This document shows, piece by piece, positions 30,531 through 40,482 of a stretch of 64,000 nt of DNA. Positions within the stretch are counted from its first letter, which is position 1, and each line of letters opens with the position of its first letter. A program made the position numbers and the translations under genes. The stretch is from Xylanibacter rarus (GTDB taxonomy: Bacteria; Bacteroidota; Bacteroidia; Bacteroidales; Bacteroidaceae): contig NZ_LFQU01000016.1 in assembly GCF_001275135.1 (NCBI RefSeq), forward strand, positions 1 through 64,000, read 5' to 3'. Below the pieces are notes generated by a model, which was not told the origin of the DNA, did not search any database, and was given only the letters and a program-made list of their open reading frames with translations.

Positions 30531-31688
30531 ATGTTGAGAAATTATTTAGATAAAATAAAGCCTTTATTTGAGGATGATGGAAAGCTCCATTGTTTTCGTA
30601 GTGTTTTTGAAGGTATAGAAACATTTTTATATGTTCCAAATTCCACATCAAAGACGGGGACAAATATACATGACGCTATTGATTCAAAGCGTATTATGAG
30701 CATTGTCGTGATAGCATTGCTGCCCGCTTTATTATTTGGTATGTATAATGTCGGTTATCAGAATTATTTGGCTGCTGGCCGGTTAGCTGATGCAACTTTT
30801 TTTGATCTCTTCATATATGGATTTCTCGCCGTTTTGCCTAAAATTCTTGTTAGTTATATTGTTGGCTTGGGCATCGAGTTTATTTGGGCTCAGATGAAAG
30901 GAGAAGAAATTCAAGAAGGTTATCTTGTTAGTGGAATATTAATACCTTTAATTATACCAATTAATTGCCCGCTGTGGATATTGGCTATAGCTGTAGCGTT
31001 TTCTGTAATCTTTGTGAAGGAGATTTTTGGCGGTACAGGTATGAATATCTTTAATGTGGCGTTGGGAGCACGTGCATTTTTATTTTTCTCTTATCCAACA
31101 GAAATGAGTGGTGACAGCGTGTGGGTAGCAAATGACACAATATTTGGTTTGGGTAATGTTTTGCCTGATACATTTACGCAGGCAACACCTTTGGCTCTGA
31201 CAGCACAGAATATGAGTATTGGATATGACCTTCGTGAGCTTATTGTAGGTTTAATTCCTGGTTCTATTGGTGAAACAAGCGTAATTGCTATAGGCATAGG
31301 AGCATTAATACTATTGTTTACGGGCATCGCAAGTTGGAAGACAATGTTAAGTGTCTTCTTTGGTGGGGCATTTATGGCCTTTGTCTTTAAAGAATTAGGT
31401 ATGACATCTATTACATGGTATGAACATTTGTTCCTTGGAGGCTTCTGCTTTGGTGCTGTGTTTATGGCTACTGACCCTGTTACATCTGCAAGGACTGAAA
31501 CCGGAAAATATATCTATGGATTTCTTATTGGCGTTGTTGCAATAGCAATAAGGATTATGAATCCAGGATATCCGGAGGGAATGATGCTCTCCATATTATT
31601 AATGAATATGTTAGCGCCTCTTATTGATCATTGTGTCGTTCAGCACAATATTTCAAAGAGAGCTAAGCGTACTTCACAAAAAATCTAA
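30531..31688 (+). CDS. nqrB: Na+-NQR subunit B
   Basis: Membrane subunit with about ten transmembrane helices that carries a covalently bound FMN on a Thr and riboflavin at the membrane interface, and takes part in Na+ transport. The 385-residue protein has GEEIQEGYLVSGILIPLIIPINCPLW and FGGTGMNIFNVALGARAFLFFSYP typical of the family. The expected flavinylation site D-G-F-S-G-A-T-P-L appears as DTFTQATPLA near residue 219: the acceptor Thr is kept, but the Gly of the SGAT motif is Gln. The C-terminal part has ATDPVTSARTETGKYIYG. Confidence 0.95.
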   Translation: MLRNYLDKIKPLFEDDGKLHCFRSVFEGIETFLYVPNSTSKTGTNIHDAIDSKRIMSIVVIALLPALLFGMYNVGYQNYLAAGRLADATFFDLFIYGFLAVLPKILVSYIVGLGIEFIWAQMKGEEIQEGYLVSGILIPLIIPINCPLWILAIAVAFSVIFVKEIFGGTGMNIFNVALGARAFLFFSYPTEMSGDSVWVANDTIFGLGNVLPDTFTQATPLALTAQNMSIGYDLRELIVGLIPGSIGETSVIAIGIGALILLFTGIASWKTMLSVFFGGAFMAFVFKELGMTSITWYEHLFLGGFCFGAVFMATDPVTSARTETGKYIYGFLIGVVAIAIRIMNPGYPEGMMLSILLMNMLAPLIDHCVVQHNISKRAKRTSQKI

Positions 31689-31700
31689 ATTAATAGCATT

Positions 31701-32426
31701 ATGGCAAAAGATAAAAAGATATTGAATACTAATTCAAATATTTATACCATCGTTTATTCTGCGATAATTGTTGTTGTTGTTGCTTTTTTGCTTGCATTTA
31801 TTTCAAGTTATCTGAAGCCTGCACAAGACGTAAACGTCGCATTAGATAAGAAAAAGCAGATATTGGCAGCACTTAATATTCGTGGGCTTAGTGATAATGA
31901 GGTAGCTGAGCAATACAAAAGTATTGTAGAAAGTGATGATGTTATAAACTCCGATAATCAGATTTTGACAAAAGGAACAAAAGGAGGAGAGCAGGCCGGA
32001 TTTAAATTAAATAGTGCAGATTTCAAAGCTGGGCGTCTTGCTTTGTATGTCTGCAAGATTAATAATGAAACAAAATATGTTATACCCATATATGGAATGG
32101 GCCTTTGGGGACCGATAAGCGGATATATAGCAATTGATTATGACAAGAACACCGTTTTCGGAGCATATTTCACACATGAAAGCGAAACGGCAGGCTTGGG
32201 TGCAGAAATTAAAGATAATATAGAATGGCAAAAACAGTTTATCGGTAAAAAACTTACAAAAGATGGTGTTTCCGGTATAGCTCTTTCTGTGGTAAAAAAG
32301 AATGACGTTAAAGACAAACACACGCAATGTGATGGCATAACTGGAGCGACATTGACATCTAATGGTGTTGACTTAATGCTAAAGGATTGTTTAGGCAAAT
32401 ATATGAGTTTTCTTAATGACAAATAA
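31701..32426 (+). CDS. nqrC: Na+-NQR subunit C
   Basis: Membrane-anchored periplasmic subunit with a covalently attached FMN. The 241-residue protein has one N-terminal helix (residues 15-35) and an FMN-binding domain whose attachment motif DGITGATLTS is fully conserved near residue 210. ApbE would perform the flavinylation, but apbE is not in this window. Gap to nqrD is 13 bases. Confidence 0.95.
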   Translation: MAKDKKILNTNSNIYTIVYSAIIVVVVAFLLAFISSYLKPAQDVNVALDKKKQILAALNIRGLSDNEVAEQYKSIVESDDVINSDNQILTKGTKGGEQAGFKLNSADFKAGRLALYVCKINNETKYVIPIYGMGLWGPISGYIAIDYDKNTVFGAYFTHESETAGLGAEIKDNIEWQKQFIGKKLTKDGVSGIALSVVKKNDVKDKHTQCDGITGATLTSNGVDLMLKDCLGKYMSFLNDK

Positions 32427-32439
32427 AAAATAATGTGTT

Positions 32440-33066
32440 ATGGGAAAGTTAATTTCAAAAGAAAATAAAAAGATTTTCACCACGCCGTTGAGTGTAGATA
32501 ATCCTATACTTGTTCAGGTCCTTGGTATTTGTTCAGCCTTGGCTGTTACTTCTCAATTGAAACCTGCGATAGTTATGGGACTAGCTGTAACAATCATTAC
32601 GGCTTTCTCAAATGTAATAATATCTCTTATAAGACATACAATACCCAACCGAATCAGAATTATAGTCCAGCTTGTAGTTGTTGCGGCATTAGTAACTATA
32701 GTAAGTCAGATTCTAAAGGCTGTGGCATATGACGTAAGTGTGCAGTTGTCTGTATATGTCGGTCTTATTATTACAAACTGTATATTAATGGGACGTCTGG
32801 AAGCTTTTGCTATGATAAATAAACCCATTCCAAGCTTTATAGACGGTTTGTCAAATGGTCTTGGATATGCGATGATATTGGTAATAGTCGGTGCTGTGAG
32901 AGAATTTCTTGGTAGAGGTTCTTTGCTGGGAATACAGATTATTCCTGACAGTTTCTATGATGCCGGTTATATTAATAACGGTATGATGACAATGCCGGCG
33001 ATGGCATTGATACTTCTGGGGTGTGTTATTTGGATACATAGGGCATTCTTTTCCGAAAAAGATTAA
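32440..33066 (+). CDS. nqrD: Na+-NQR subunit D
   Basis: Integral membrane subunit with six helices, homologous to RnfE. The 208-residue protein has [27 protein letters not shown] at the N-terminus and [30 protein letters not shown] in the middle, both typical. With NqrE it forms the pseudo-symmetric core that holds an intramembrane iron-sulfur cluster (one Cys in GICSALA and one in TNCILMG are the ligands expected from the family). Confidence 0.95.
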   Translation: MGKLISKENKKIFTTPLSVDNPILVQVLGICSALAVTSQLKPAIVMGLAVTIITAFSNVIISLIRHTIPNRIRIIVQLVVVAALVTIVSQILKAVAYDVSVQLSVYVGLIITNCILMGRLEAFAMINKPIPSFIDGLSNGLGYAMILVIVGAVREFLGRGSLLGIQIIPDSFYDAGYINNGMMTMPAMALILLGCVIWIHRAFFSEKD

Positions 33067-33089
33067 ATGTTTTGAATAAGATATTTGTT

Positions 33090-33717
33090 ATGGATCACAT
33101 TATAAGTTTATTTTTCAGGTCAATATTTGTTGACAATATGATTTTCGCATTCTTTCTTGGAATGTGTTCGTTTCTAGCTGTTTCAAAAAATGTTAAGACC
33201 TCATTAGGGCTTGGTGTGGCAGTTACTTTTGTTCTTATTATCACTGTACCTGTTGACTATTTGTTGCAGGTCTATGTATTAGGACCAGACTGTCTTGCGG
33301 AAGGCGTTGATTTGTCATATTTGAGCTTTATTCTATTTATTGCCGTTATAGCCGGAATAACGCAACTTGTGGAGATGGTTGTAGAAAGATTCTCACCATC
33401 TTTATATTCTTCTTTAGGAATATTTTTACCTTTGATAGCTGTTAACTGTGCTATTATGGGAGCGTCCTTATTTATGCAGCAGCGAATAAATCTTGATCCG
33501 TCTAATTCTCAGTATATCGGTTCTGTTGTAGATGCTGTGGTATATGCGGCAGGTAGCGGAATTGGCTGGACCTTAGCAATTGTTTCTATGGGAGCTATAA
33601 GAGAAAAAAATGCAATATTGTGATGTGCCACGTCCCTTGCAAGGGCTAGGCATTACATTTATAACGGTAGGTCTCATGGCGATGGCAATGATGTGTTTTT
33701 CTGGATTTAAAATATAA
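33090..33717 (+). CDS. nqrE: Na+-NQR subunit E, reading frame interrupted near the 3' end
   Basis: Integral membrane subunit homologous to RnfA. Starts [32 protein letters not shown] and contains INCAIMG-like [12 protein letters not shown]. The frame from the start hits a stop at 33623 after [10 protein letters not shown], about 30 residues short of normal. Removing one A from the run of seven A at 33604-33610 continues as [20 protein letters not shown] and ends FSGFKI with TAA at 33715-33717, eight bases before nqrF. That restores the normal length of about 208 residues. An in-frame TTG at 33072 was rejected as start. Confidence 0.9.
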
Positions 33718-33724
33718 ATTTAAT

Positions 33725-34993
33725 ATGGTACAGTTTATTTTTACGAGTATAGCAGTATTTCTTATAATAATTCTTTTGCTCGTTACTATTTTGCTGATTG
33801 CAAAGCGCTATTTGTCGCCAAGCGGCAATGTTAGTATCAATATAAATGACAAGACAACTATATCGGTGCCTCAAGGAGCGTCGCTGATGTCTACACTGAC
33901 AGAAAATGGTATATACCTTCCGTCTGCCTGTGGTGGAAAGTCAAGCTGCGGACAATGCAGGCTTCAGGTGCTTGAAGGAGGTGGAGAAATTCTTGATTCA
34001 GAAAAACCACACTTTACACGTAAGCAAATAAAAGATCATTGGCGACTTGGATGTCAATGCAAGGTGAAGGGTAATTTAAAGATTAGAGTTCCAGAAAGCA
34101 TTTTGGGCGTAAAGGAGTGGGAATGTACTGTAATCAGCAACAAAAACGTAAGTTCTTTTATTAAAGAATTTATTGTTGCCCTTCCTGAAGGCGAGCATAT
34201 GGACTTCGTTCCAGGATCATATGCTCAAATTAAAATACCTGCATATGATTGTATTGATTATGACAAGGATATTGACAAAGACAGCATAGGGGAAAAATTT
34301 CTTCCTATGTGGGAGAAGTTTAATATATTCTCGCTAAAGGCAAATAATCCAGAACCAACAATTAGGGCATATTCAATGGCAAACTATCCTGCAGAAGGCG
34401 ACAGGATCATGCTTACAGTCCGTATTGCCACGCCTCCATTCAAACCAAGGCCTCAGGTCGGCTTTCAGGATGTTCCTACAGGAATAGCGTCATCTTATAT
34501 TTTTAGCCGTAAACCTGGTGATAAGGTAATAATGAGCGGACCTTATGGAGATTTCCATCCTATTTTCAACAGCAAGAAAGAAATGATTTGGGTTGGCGGT
34601 GGAGCTGGTATGGCTCCTTTGCGTTCACAGATAATGCATATGACGAAAACTTTGAATGTTAGAGATCGTGAACTTCATTATTTTTACGGAGCAAGGTCGC
34701 TTGCAGAAGTGTTCTATCTTAATGATTTCTTGGAATTAGAGAAGGAGTTTGATAATTTCCATTTCCATCTGGCATTGGATAGACCGGATCCTGAGGCAGA
34801 TAAGGCCGGTGTAAAATATACGCCAGGATTTGTACATCAGGTAATGTATGATACTTATCTTAAGTTTGTCGACTCTCCTGAGGATATTGAATATTATATG
34901 TGTGGTCCTGGCCCAATGAGTAATGCAGTAGTAAAAATGCTCGACAGTCTAGGAGTTGAACCTGAGTCGATAATGTATGATAATTTTGGATAA
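33725..34993 (+). CDS. nqrF: Na+-NQR subunit F (NADH-oxidising)
   Basis: Entry subunit: takes electrons from NADH. The 422-residue protein has one N-terminal membrane helix, a ferredoxin domain with [2Fe-2S] ligands in SACGGKSSCGQCRLQV plus a later Cys in GCQCKV, an FAD-binding domain with RAYSMANYPAEG, and an NAD-binding domain with GGGAGMAPLRSQI and YYMCGPGPM. It ends with VEPESIMYDNFG, the normal C-terminus. Terminator follows at 35024. Confidence 0.97.
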   Translation: MVQFIFTSIAVFLIIILLLVTILLIAKRYLSPSGNVSININDKTTISVPQGASLMSTLTENGIYLPSACGGKSSCGQCRLQVLEGGGEILDSEKPHFTRKQIKDHWRLGCQCKVKGNLKIRVPESILGVKEWECTVISNKNVSSFIKEFIVALPEGEHMDFVPGSYAQIKIPAYDCIDYDKDIDKDSIGEKFLPMWEKFNIFSLKANNPEPTIRAYSMANYPAEGDRIMLTVRIATPPFKPRPQVGFQDVPTGIASSYIFSRKPGDKVIMSGPYGDFHPIFNSKKEMIWVGGGAGMAPLRSQIMHMTKTLNVRDRELHYFYGARSLAEVFYLNDFLELEKEFDNFHFHLALDRPDPEADKAGVKYTPGFVHQVMYDTYLKFVDSPEDIEYYMCGPGPMSNAVVKMLDSLGVEPESIMYDNFG

Positions 34994-35023
34994 TTGGGCA
35001 ATGTTTATGCCTAGTATCTTAGC

Positions 35024-35070
35024 AATAAAGCCGAAAGAGAAATATTTTAATATTCTTTTTCGGCTTTATT
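35024..35070 (+). terminator. Terminator of the nqr operon
   Basis: AATAAAGCCGAAA (35024-35036) pairs perfectly with TTTCGGCTTTATT (35058-35070). Confidence 0.85.
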
Positions 35071-35185
35071 ACGTTCAGTTATTGAATGTCTTTTGTATGA
35101 AAAGAACTATTATATATCTTTTACAATTGGTTACAGTCTTCCGTTCAATGGGCTTTTATGATATAAAAATATATGGAGACCAATC

Positions 35186-36148
35186 TTATTTTAGAACTAA
35201 AGACAAACATTTCCGCAGCATTCTGTTCTTTGTCAGTTTTCTTAATATAGTGTAACTGCGACTATATCTTTTATCCGGCAATGGGAACAGTCCGCAATCT
35301 TCAAGGCGTTTCAAGCGTGAGCTAAGCTGTTTAGAAGAACGTGTAAGCCTTATAATGCTGAAGATGTAATCAATCGTAAGTTGTGAAACACGTCTTTGTA
35401 ATGCCTGGCTGTCTGCGATTGGCAATTGTTCAGATAGTTCTTTCAAATGAAATATAATGTGTTCTATGTCATTCAGGCGTTTTAGTATAAGTCGGGGATC
35501 TTTATCCTTTATCGAATCAGATGGTCGTTTCTTGTATGAATAGGCGACAATGTCTGTGCTGTAAACTTTTTCAGCACGTAGAAACAGTTGTGGGGTGAAT
35601 TCTTCATCCGTATTCAATAAGCTTGGGTTGAAACGTAAGTCCAACAATATTTTTCGGTTAAATATATAACCCCATGCCGTGGCATGAAGATTGTTGTGAC
35701 GCATATAGTGGGCACCATCCATAGGCTCCGGTATATAAAAAGATGATGTTTCCTTCTTTTTACCGGAAGAGTTGAACAGTACAATATCGGGTACGTTATA
35801 TCTGACTATATCCAAACAATGTTCGTATGCATCAGGGATTAGTTTGTCTTCACCATTTATAAATTGTATAAAGTTACCAGAGGCCATTCTTAAGCCAAGG
35901 TTTCTTGCTGAACTGACGCCGTTCTTTTTCTGTCTGACATATATTATTTCATCGCGATATTTTTCTAAACAGTCAATTATCGAAACATCAGAACCGTCGT
36001 CGATAACGATTATTTCTTTCTCTTGTGTTCTAAGCGATAGGCCTGTGATGCTGTCTAGGCATTCAGTTATTTGTTTTACAGGCAGGTTTCTGCATGTAAT
36101 AATAAAACTTACTAAGGGACTATTGCTGCTGTCAAAACTAGTATTCAT
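35186..36148 (-). CDS. Family 2 glycosyltransferase
   Basis: Predicted GT-A fold glycosyltransferase. From MNTSFDSSNSPLVSFIITCRNLP the protein has 320 residues: nucleotide-sugar motif EIIVIDDGSDVS, GVSSARNLGLRMASGNFIQFINGEDKLIPDAYE (the usual DxD position reads GED), and a helical C-terminal half rich in Leu/Arg. The upstream in-frame ATG at 36241 would add 31 residues of non-GT sequence. A minus-strand -7 box TAATTTTG sits at 36154-36161, right before the start, so the transcript would be almost leaderless if that box is used. Acceptor and pathway are unknown, and no other polysaccharide genes are adjacent. Confidence 0.75.
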   Translation of the reverse strand: MNTSFDSSNSPLVSFIITCRNLPVKQITECLDSITGLSLRTQEKEIIVIDDGSDVSIIDCLEKYRDEIIYVRQKKNGVSSARNLGLRMASGNFIQFINGEDKLIPDAYEHCLDIVRYNVPDIVLFNSSGKKKETSSFYIPEPMDGAHYMRHNNLHATAWGYIFNRKILLDLRFNPSLLNTDEEFTPQLFLRAEKVYSTDIVAYSYKKRPSDSIKDKDPRLILKRLNDIEHIIFHLKELSEQLPIADSQALQRRVSQLTIDYIFSIIRLTRSSKQLSSRLKRLEDCGLFPLPDKRYSRSYTILRKLTKNRMLRKCLSLVLK

Positions 36149-36842
36149 AATTGCAAAATTAATGTTTAATTTGCAAATTTGCAACATTACAGATTGCTTA
36201 ATAAGTATTTTTATTGCATATAATAATCTGTGTTTAGGCAAATGGTAGTATTATATAATTTGCATTTTGTGTCTTAATCAAACAATGTCGTTTTTAGCGG
36301 GTTTAAGGCTGGTTAACATTGCTGTATGCAAAAATTAACTTACGGCGGATTTGCGTTAACACTTTTATTGCGTGTGCTCTAGCTTTGTTTTTGTTCGATA
36401 AGTAATGCCGATAGGACAGTTTCTGTTCGGTTTTTCTGTTTTTAGTAGGGATGTTATCATTGATTTATGATTATTTCTACACAAAAACATATTGTCTTAT
36501 AAGTCAAAACACATTGATTTGTGTTATGAAACATGCTTAATTAGCCGGTAAAAGGCGGTATATTATAGGTGCGTTTTTTATGTGTTCTTCAAGCGATATT
36601 ATAAGTGCTTGATATTCAGGCTGTTATATCGGTGCTGTTTTTGCGTCTGTTTTGCAGAAAACTATAGCCAATATTGGAAATAATATGAAATATAAGGCTT
36701 GAATTTAACACAAATGAGATAATTTAACTGACATTAGGTTAATATACGTTTACTTGACATACGGAATGTTTGCCGGTCTATTGCTATGTTTTTATTTGCA
36801 TGGAATATCAGGTAATACATAAGTCAGTTTTTATTTGAAACG
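36149..36842. other. Intergenic region between the glycosyltransferase and pheT
   Basis: About 690 bases between divergent genes. Apart from possible -7/-33 elements for the glycosyltransferase (TAATTTTG at 36154-36161 with a weak GTTG at 36182-36185), I find no gene, RNA or clear repeat. Confidence 0.5.
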
Positions 36843-36874
36843 TTTGTATAAATGATTTAAAATTAGTACTTTTG
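36843..36874 (+). promoter_or_regulatory. pheT promoter
   Basis: -33 TTTG (36843-36846) and -7 TACTTTTG (36867-36874) are 20 bp apart. Leader of about 30 nt. Confidence 0.75.
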
Positions 36875-36908
36875 CGTCCGATTAAAGGAAAGTATAAAAC
36901 TAATTTCA

Positions 36909-39371
36909 ATGAATATATCTTATAAGTGGCTCAAAGAGTATGTCGATTTCGACCTGACTCCACAAGAAGTGTGTGACGCACTTACGTCAGAAGGTCTTGA
37001 AGTTGATGCTCTTGAGGAGGTTCAAAGCATCAAAGGCGGCCTGAAAGGCCTGTATGTAGGCAAGGTGCTTACATGTGAAATGCATCCAAATTCTGATCAT
37101 CTGCATGTTACGACCGTTGACTTGGGTCGTGAGACTCCGTCGCAAATTGTTTGTGGCGCACCAAATGTTGCTGCCGGTCAGAAAGTTATTGTTGCAGACT
37201 TAGGATGCGTGTTGTATGATGGTGACAAGGAATTTGTCATTAAAAAGTCAAAATTACGTGGAGTAGAAAGCTTTGGAATGATTTGTGCTGAAGACGAAAT
37301 AGGCGTTGGCACAGATCATAACGGCATAATAGTTTTGCCTGAAGATACCAAGGTCGGTATGCCTGCTGCAGAATATTATAATCTGGAAAGCGACTGGCTG
37401 ATAGAAGTAGATATAACAGCCAACAGGGCAGATGCCCTTTCTCACTGGGGCGTAGCGCGTGATTTGTACGCTTGGCTCGTGCAAAATGGATACAAAACAT
37501 CACTTCATCGTCCTGATTGTGAAGCATTCAGTGTTGACAATGAAGATTTGCCTGTAGAAGTAACCATTGAAAACAACGAGGCCTGCAAGCGTTATGCATG
37601 TGTAAGTATTACTGGATGTGACGTAAAGGAAAGTCCTGAGTGGCTTCAGAATAAATTACGCACAATTGGTCTGCGACCGATAAATAATATAGTTGACATT
37701 ACAAACTACATCATGATGGCCTATGGACAGCCGCTGCACTGCTTTGATGCGGACATGGTTAAAGGACATCATATTGTCGTTAAGACAATGCCGGAAGGCA
37801 CGCCATTTGTTACGCTGGACGGCGAGGAGCACAAGCTGAGCAATCATGACCTCGCGATATGCAATGAGGAAGATGCCATGTGTATAGCCGGTGTGTTTGG
37901 TGGAAAGGGTAGTGGTACATATGATTCAACTACAAATGTAGTTCTTGAGAGTGCATATTTCCATCCGACATGGATTAGAAAGAGCGCGCGTCGTCATGGA
38001 CTTAGCACCGATGCGTCGTTCAGATTTGAACGTGGTATTGATCCCAATGGAGTAATTTATGCTTTGAAACAGGCCGCCATAATGTGTAAAGAACTTGCCG
38101 GTGGTAAGGTTTCAATGGAGATAAAGGACGTTTATCCGGAGCCAATACAGGACTTCAAGGTGTCATTGAAATATGACTATGTCAATAGCCTTGTGGGTAA
38201 GGAAATACCTGCAGAAACGGTTAAAAGCATTGTTACAAGCCTTGAAATGAAGATAGAAAGCGAAACTTCTGAAGGGCTTGAACTGTGCGTGCCGCCATAT
38301 CGTGTTGATGTTCAGCGTCCATGTGACGTTGTAGAGGACATTCTCCGAATATATGGTTATAATAATGTGGAAATCTCTACACAGCTTAAAAGCTCATTGG
38401 TTATTAAGGGCGATGAAGACAACAAGCATAAGCTTGAAAACCTTATAGGCGAACAGCTCGTAGGTGATGGCTTTAACGAGATTCTTAACAATTCTCTGAC
38501 AAAGGCAGCATATTATACAGACCTTAATTGTTATAGTCAGGAAAATCTTGTTAAGATTATGAATCCGCTGAGTTCTGACCTGAATGTTTTAAGAGGTACA
38601 TTGCTTTTCGGCGGCTTGGAGAGCATAGCATACAATGCAAACAGAAAGAATCCTGATCTTAAATTCTTTGAGTTCGGCAATGTTTATCATTATTCTCCCG
38701 AAAAGAAGAACAATGACAATCCAATGCAGGCTTATAAGGAAGAAACACATCTTGGACTATGGATAACAGGTAAGCGAGTGTCAGGAAGCTGGATTCATGC
38801 AGATGAAGATTCTTCGTTCTTTGAACTTAAAGCTCATGTGTTGAATATATTCCGCCGTATTGGTTTGCCATTGGGAAGCGTTGTTTTCAAGGAGTGTTCT
38901 AATAATATTTACCATAAGGGACTTTCTGTCATGAATCGTGGAGGCAAACTTCTGGCAGAGTTAGGCATTATATGCAAGAAGCTGCAAAAGGCTATGGGCA
39001 TAGAGAACGAGGTTTATTATGCAGATATCAATTGGACTGCTGTTACAAAGGCTGTAAGAAAATCGACAATAAGCTTCCGCGAGATAAGCAAATATCCTGC
39101 TGTGAGTCGTGACCTGGCTTTGTTGCTCGATAAGGATGTAAAGTTTGAAGCAATTGAGCGTATTGCATATCAGTCTGAAAAGAAATTCCTTAAGGAAGTT
39201 GACCTTTTCGATGTTTATGAAGGTAAGAATCTTCCGGAAGGCAAAAAGAGCTATGCCGTCAACTTTATCCTGCAAGATGAAAGCAAGACATTGAACGACA
39301 AGCAGATAGATGCTATAATGACAAAGATTATAGCTAACTTGAAGAAAGAGCTTAAAGCCGAACTTAGATAA
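36909..39371 (+). CDS. pheT: Phenylalanyl-tRNA synthetase beta subunit
   Basis: Beta chain of the (alpha-beta)2 enzyme that charges tRNA-Phe. The 820-residue protein has the N-terminal MNISYKWLKEYVDFDL segment, a tRNA-binding OB fold (VGKVLTCEMHPNSDHLHVTTVDLG), the B3/B4 editing domain (NNIVDITNYIMMAYGQPLHCFDAD), B5 domain, catalytic-like core (NPLSSDLNVLRGTLLFGGLES) and a C-terminal ferredoxin-fold anticodon-binding domain (ISKYPAVSRDLALLLDKDV). The alpha chain gene is not in the window. It is followed at 31 bases by yebC. Confidence 0.96.
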   Translation: MNISYKWLKEYVDFDLTPQEVCDALTSEGLEVDALEEVQSIKGGLKGLYVGKVLTCEMHPNSDHLHVTTVDLGRETPSQIVCGAPNVAAGQKVIVADLGCVLYDGDKEFVIKKSKLRGVESFGMICAEDEIGVGTDHNGIIVLPEDTKVGMPAAEYYNLESDWLIEVDITANRADALSHWGVARDLYAWLVQNGYKTSLHRPDCEAFSVDNEDLPVEVTIENNEACKRYACVSITGCDVKESPEWLQNKLRTIGLRPINNIVDITNYIMMAYGQPLHCFDADMVKGHHIVVKTMPEGTPFVTLDGEEHKLSNHDLAICNEEDAMCIAGVFGGKGSGTYDSTTNVVLESAYFHPTWIRKSARRHGLSTDASFRFERGIDPNGVIYALKQAAIMCKELAGGKVSMEIKDVYPEPIQDFKVSLKYDYVNSLVGKEIPAETVKSIVTSLEMKIESETSEGLELCVPPYRVDVQRPCDVVEDILRIYGYNNVEISTQLKSSLVIKGDEDNKHKLENLIGEQLVGDGFNEILNNSLTKAAYYTDLNCYSQENLVKIMNPLSSDLNVLRGTLLFGGLESIAYNANRKNPDLKFFEFGNVYHYSPEKKNNDNPMQAYKEETHLGLWITGKRVSGSWIHADEDSSFFELKAHVLNIFRRIGLPLGSVVFKECSNNIYHKGLSVMNRGGKLLAELGIICKKLQKAMGIENEVYYADINWTAVTKAVRKSTISFREISKYPAVSRDLALLLDKDVKFEAIERIAYQSEKKFLKEVDLFDVYEGKNLPEGKKSYAVNFILQDESKTLNDKQIDAIMTKIIANLKKELKAELR

Positions 39372-39402
39372 AACTTTTGTTGAATATTAAAATATAGATA
39401 TA

Positions 39403-40128
39403 ATGGGAAGAGCGTTTGAGTATCGTAAAGCTACGAAATTAAAGAGATGGGGCCACATGGCCAGAACATTTACAAAAATTGGTAAGCAGATAGCTATAGC
39501 TGTGAAAGCAGGTGGACCGGATCCGGACAACAATCCTCATCTTCGTTCTATCATTCTTAACGCTAAGCGTGAGAATATGCCGCTTGAGAATGTTAAGCGT
39601 GCAATCAAAAATGCTATGGGTAAGGATCAGAGTGATTATAAGGAGGTTACATATGAGGGATATGGTCCTCACGGAATAGCCATATTTGTTGATGCTGCCA
39701 CAGATAACACAACACGTACGGTAGGAAACGTAAGAGCTATATTTAATAAATTCAGCGGTAACCTCGGCACAATGGGAAGTCTGTCTTTCCTTTTTGATCA
39801 TAAATGTGTGTTCACATTCAAGAAAAAGGATGGTGTTGAAATGGATGAGCTGATACTTGATCTTATCGATTATGGTGTTGATGACGAATACGACACAGAT
39901 GAGGAATCTGGTGAAATAACCATCTATGGCGATCCGAAATGTTTCGGTGAAATTCAGAAACACCTTGAAGAGAATGGCTTTGAAGTTACCGGTGCGGAGT
40001 TTACACGCATACCTAACGACCTGAAAGACGTTACACCGGAAGAGCGTGAAACTATCGATAAGATGGTTGAGCTGCTTGAGGATGATGACGATGTTCAGAA
40101 CGTTTATACAAACATGAAACCGGAATAA
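39403..40128 (+). CDS. yebC: YebC/PmpR-family protein
   Basis: Member of the TACO1/YebC family, described as transcriptional regulators and more recently as ribosome-associated factors that help translate proline stretches. The 241-residue protein has the characteristic start MGRAFEYRKATKLKRWGHMARTFTKIGKQIAIAVKAGG and the segments KRAIKNAMGKD and YEGYGPHGIAIFVDAATDN. Placed between pheT and a small TSCPD protein, all on one strand with short gaps. Confidence 0.92.
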   Translation: MGRAFEYRKATKLKRWGHMARTFTKIGKQIAIAVKAGGPDPDNNPHLRSIILNAKRENMPLENVKRAIKNAMGKDQSDYKEVTYEGYGPHGIAIFVDAATDNTTRTVGNVRAIFNKFSGNLGTMGSLSFLFDHKCVFTFKKKDGVEMDELILDLIDYGVDDEYDTDEESGEITIYGDPKCFGEIQKHLEENGFEVTGAEFTRIPNDLKDVTPEERETIDKMVELLEDDDDVQNVYTNMKPE

Positions 40129-40151
40129 TCATTCCTTGACTTTTTGTAATA

Positions 40152-40403
40152 ATGAAAAGTATATCTTATAAGACTTCAGGCACTTGCAGCCAGATGATTA
40201 ATCTAAAGGTTGATGATAATGGCTGCATAGTAGACGTTAGCTTTGAAGGCGGCTGCAACGGAAACTTACAGGGAATATGTTCCTTGGTAAGAGGGATGAA
40301 TGTCAACGATGTTAAAGCGCGGTTAGACGGAATACGTTGTGGCTACAAGGCGACAAGTTGTCCTGATCAGCTTTGTAGGGCTATTGATGAACTTTATAAG
40401 TAA
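40152..40403 (+). CDS. Small TSCPD-domain protein (TIGR03905 type)
   Basis: An 83-residue protein with four spaced Cys-containing motifs: GTCSQMI, GGCNGNLQGIC, IRCGYKATSCPDQLC. The TSCPD motif is also found at the C-terminus of some ribonucleotide reductases, where it may bind metal. Stand-alone forms are common in anaerobes and their role is unknown. It begins 23 bases after yebC and ends at a strong terminator. Confidence 0.8.
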   Translation: MKSISYKTSGTCSQMINLKVDDNGCIVDVSFEGGCNGNLQGICSLVRGMNVNDVKARLDGIRCGYKATSCPDQLCRAIDELYK

Positions 40404-40416
40404 AAAATAGTCAATT

Positions 40417-40463
40417 TTTTGCCGTTAATCCAAATGCACTTAGAACTTGGGTTAACGGCAAAA
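40417..40463. terminator. Bidirectional terminator
   Basis: TTTTGCCGTTAA (40417-40428) pairs with TTAACGGCAAAA (40452-40463), extended by CCAA/TTGG. Lies between convergent genes. Confidence 0.85.
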
Positions 40464-40482
40464 TTATATATCAGGTTTGATT

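Noticed and set aside
33604-33610. Programmed -1 frameshift in nqrE
   Set aside because: The downstream frame is +1 (one base removed), so the A-run is not a -1 slippery site leading to it; homopolymer indel is simpler.
34977-35255. Plus-strand open frame of 92 codons overlapping the nqrF end
   Set aside because: It runs through the nqr terminator and into the antisense of the glycosyltransferase.
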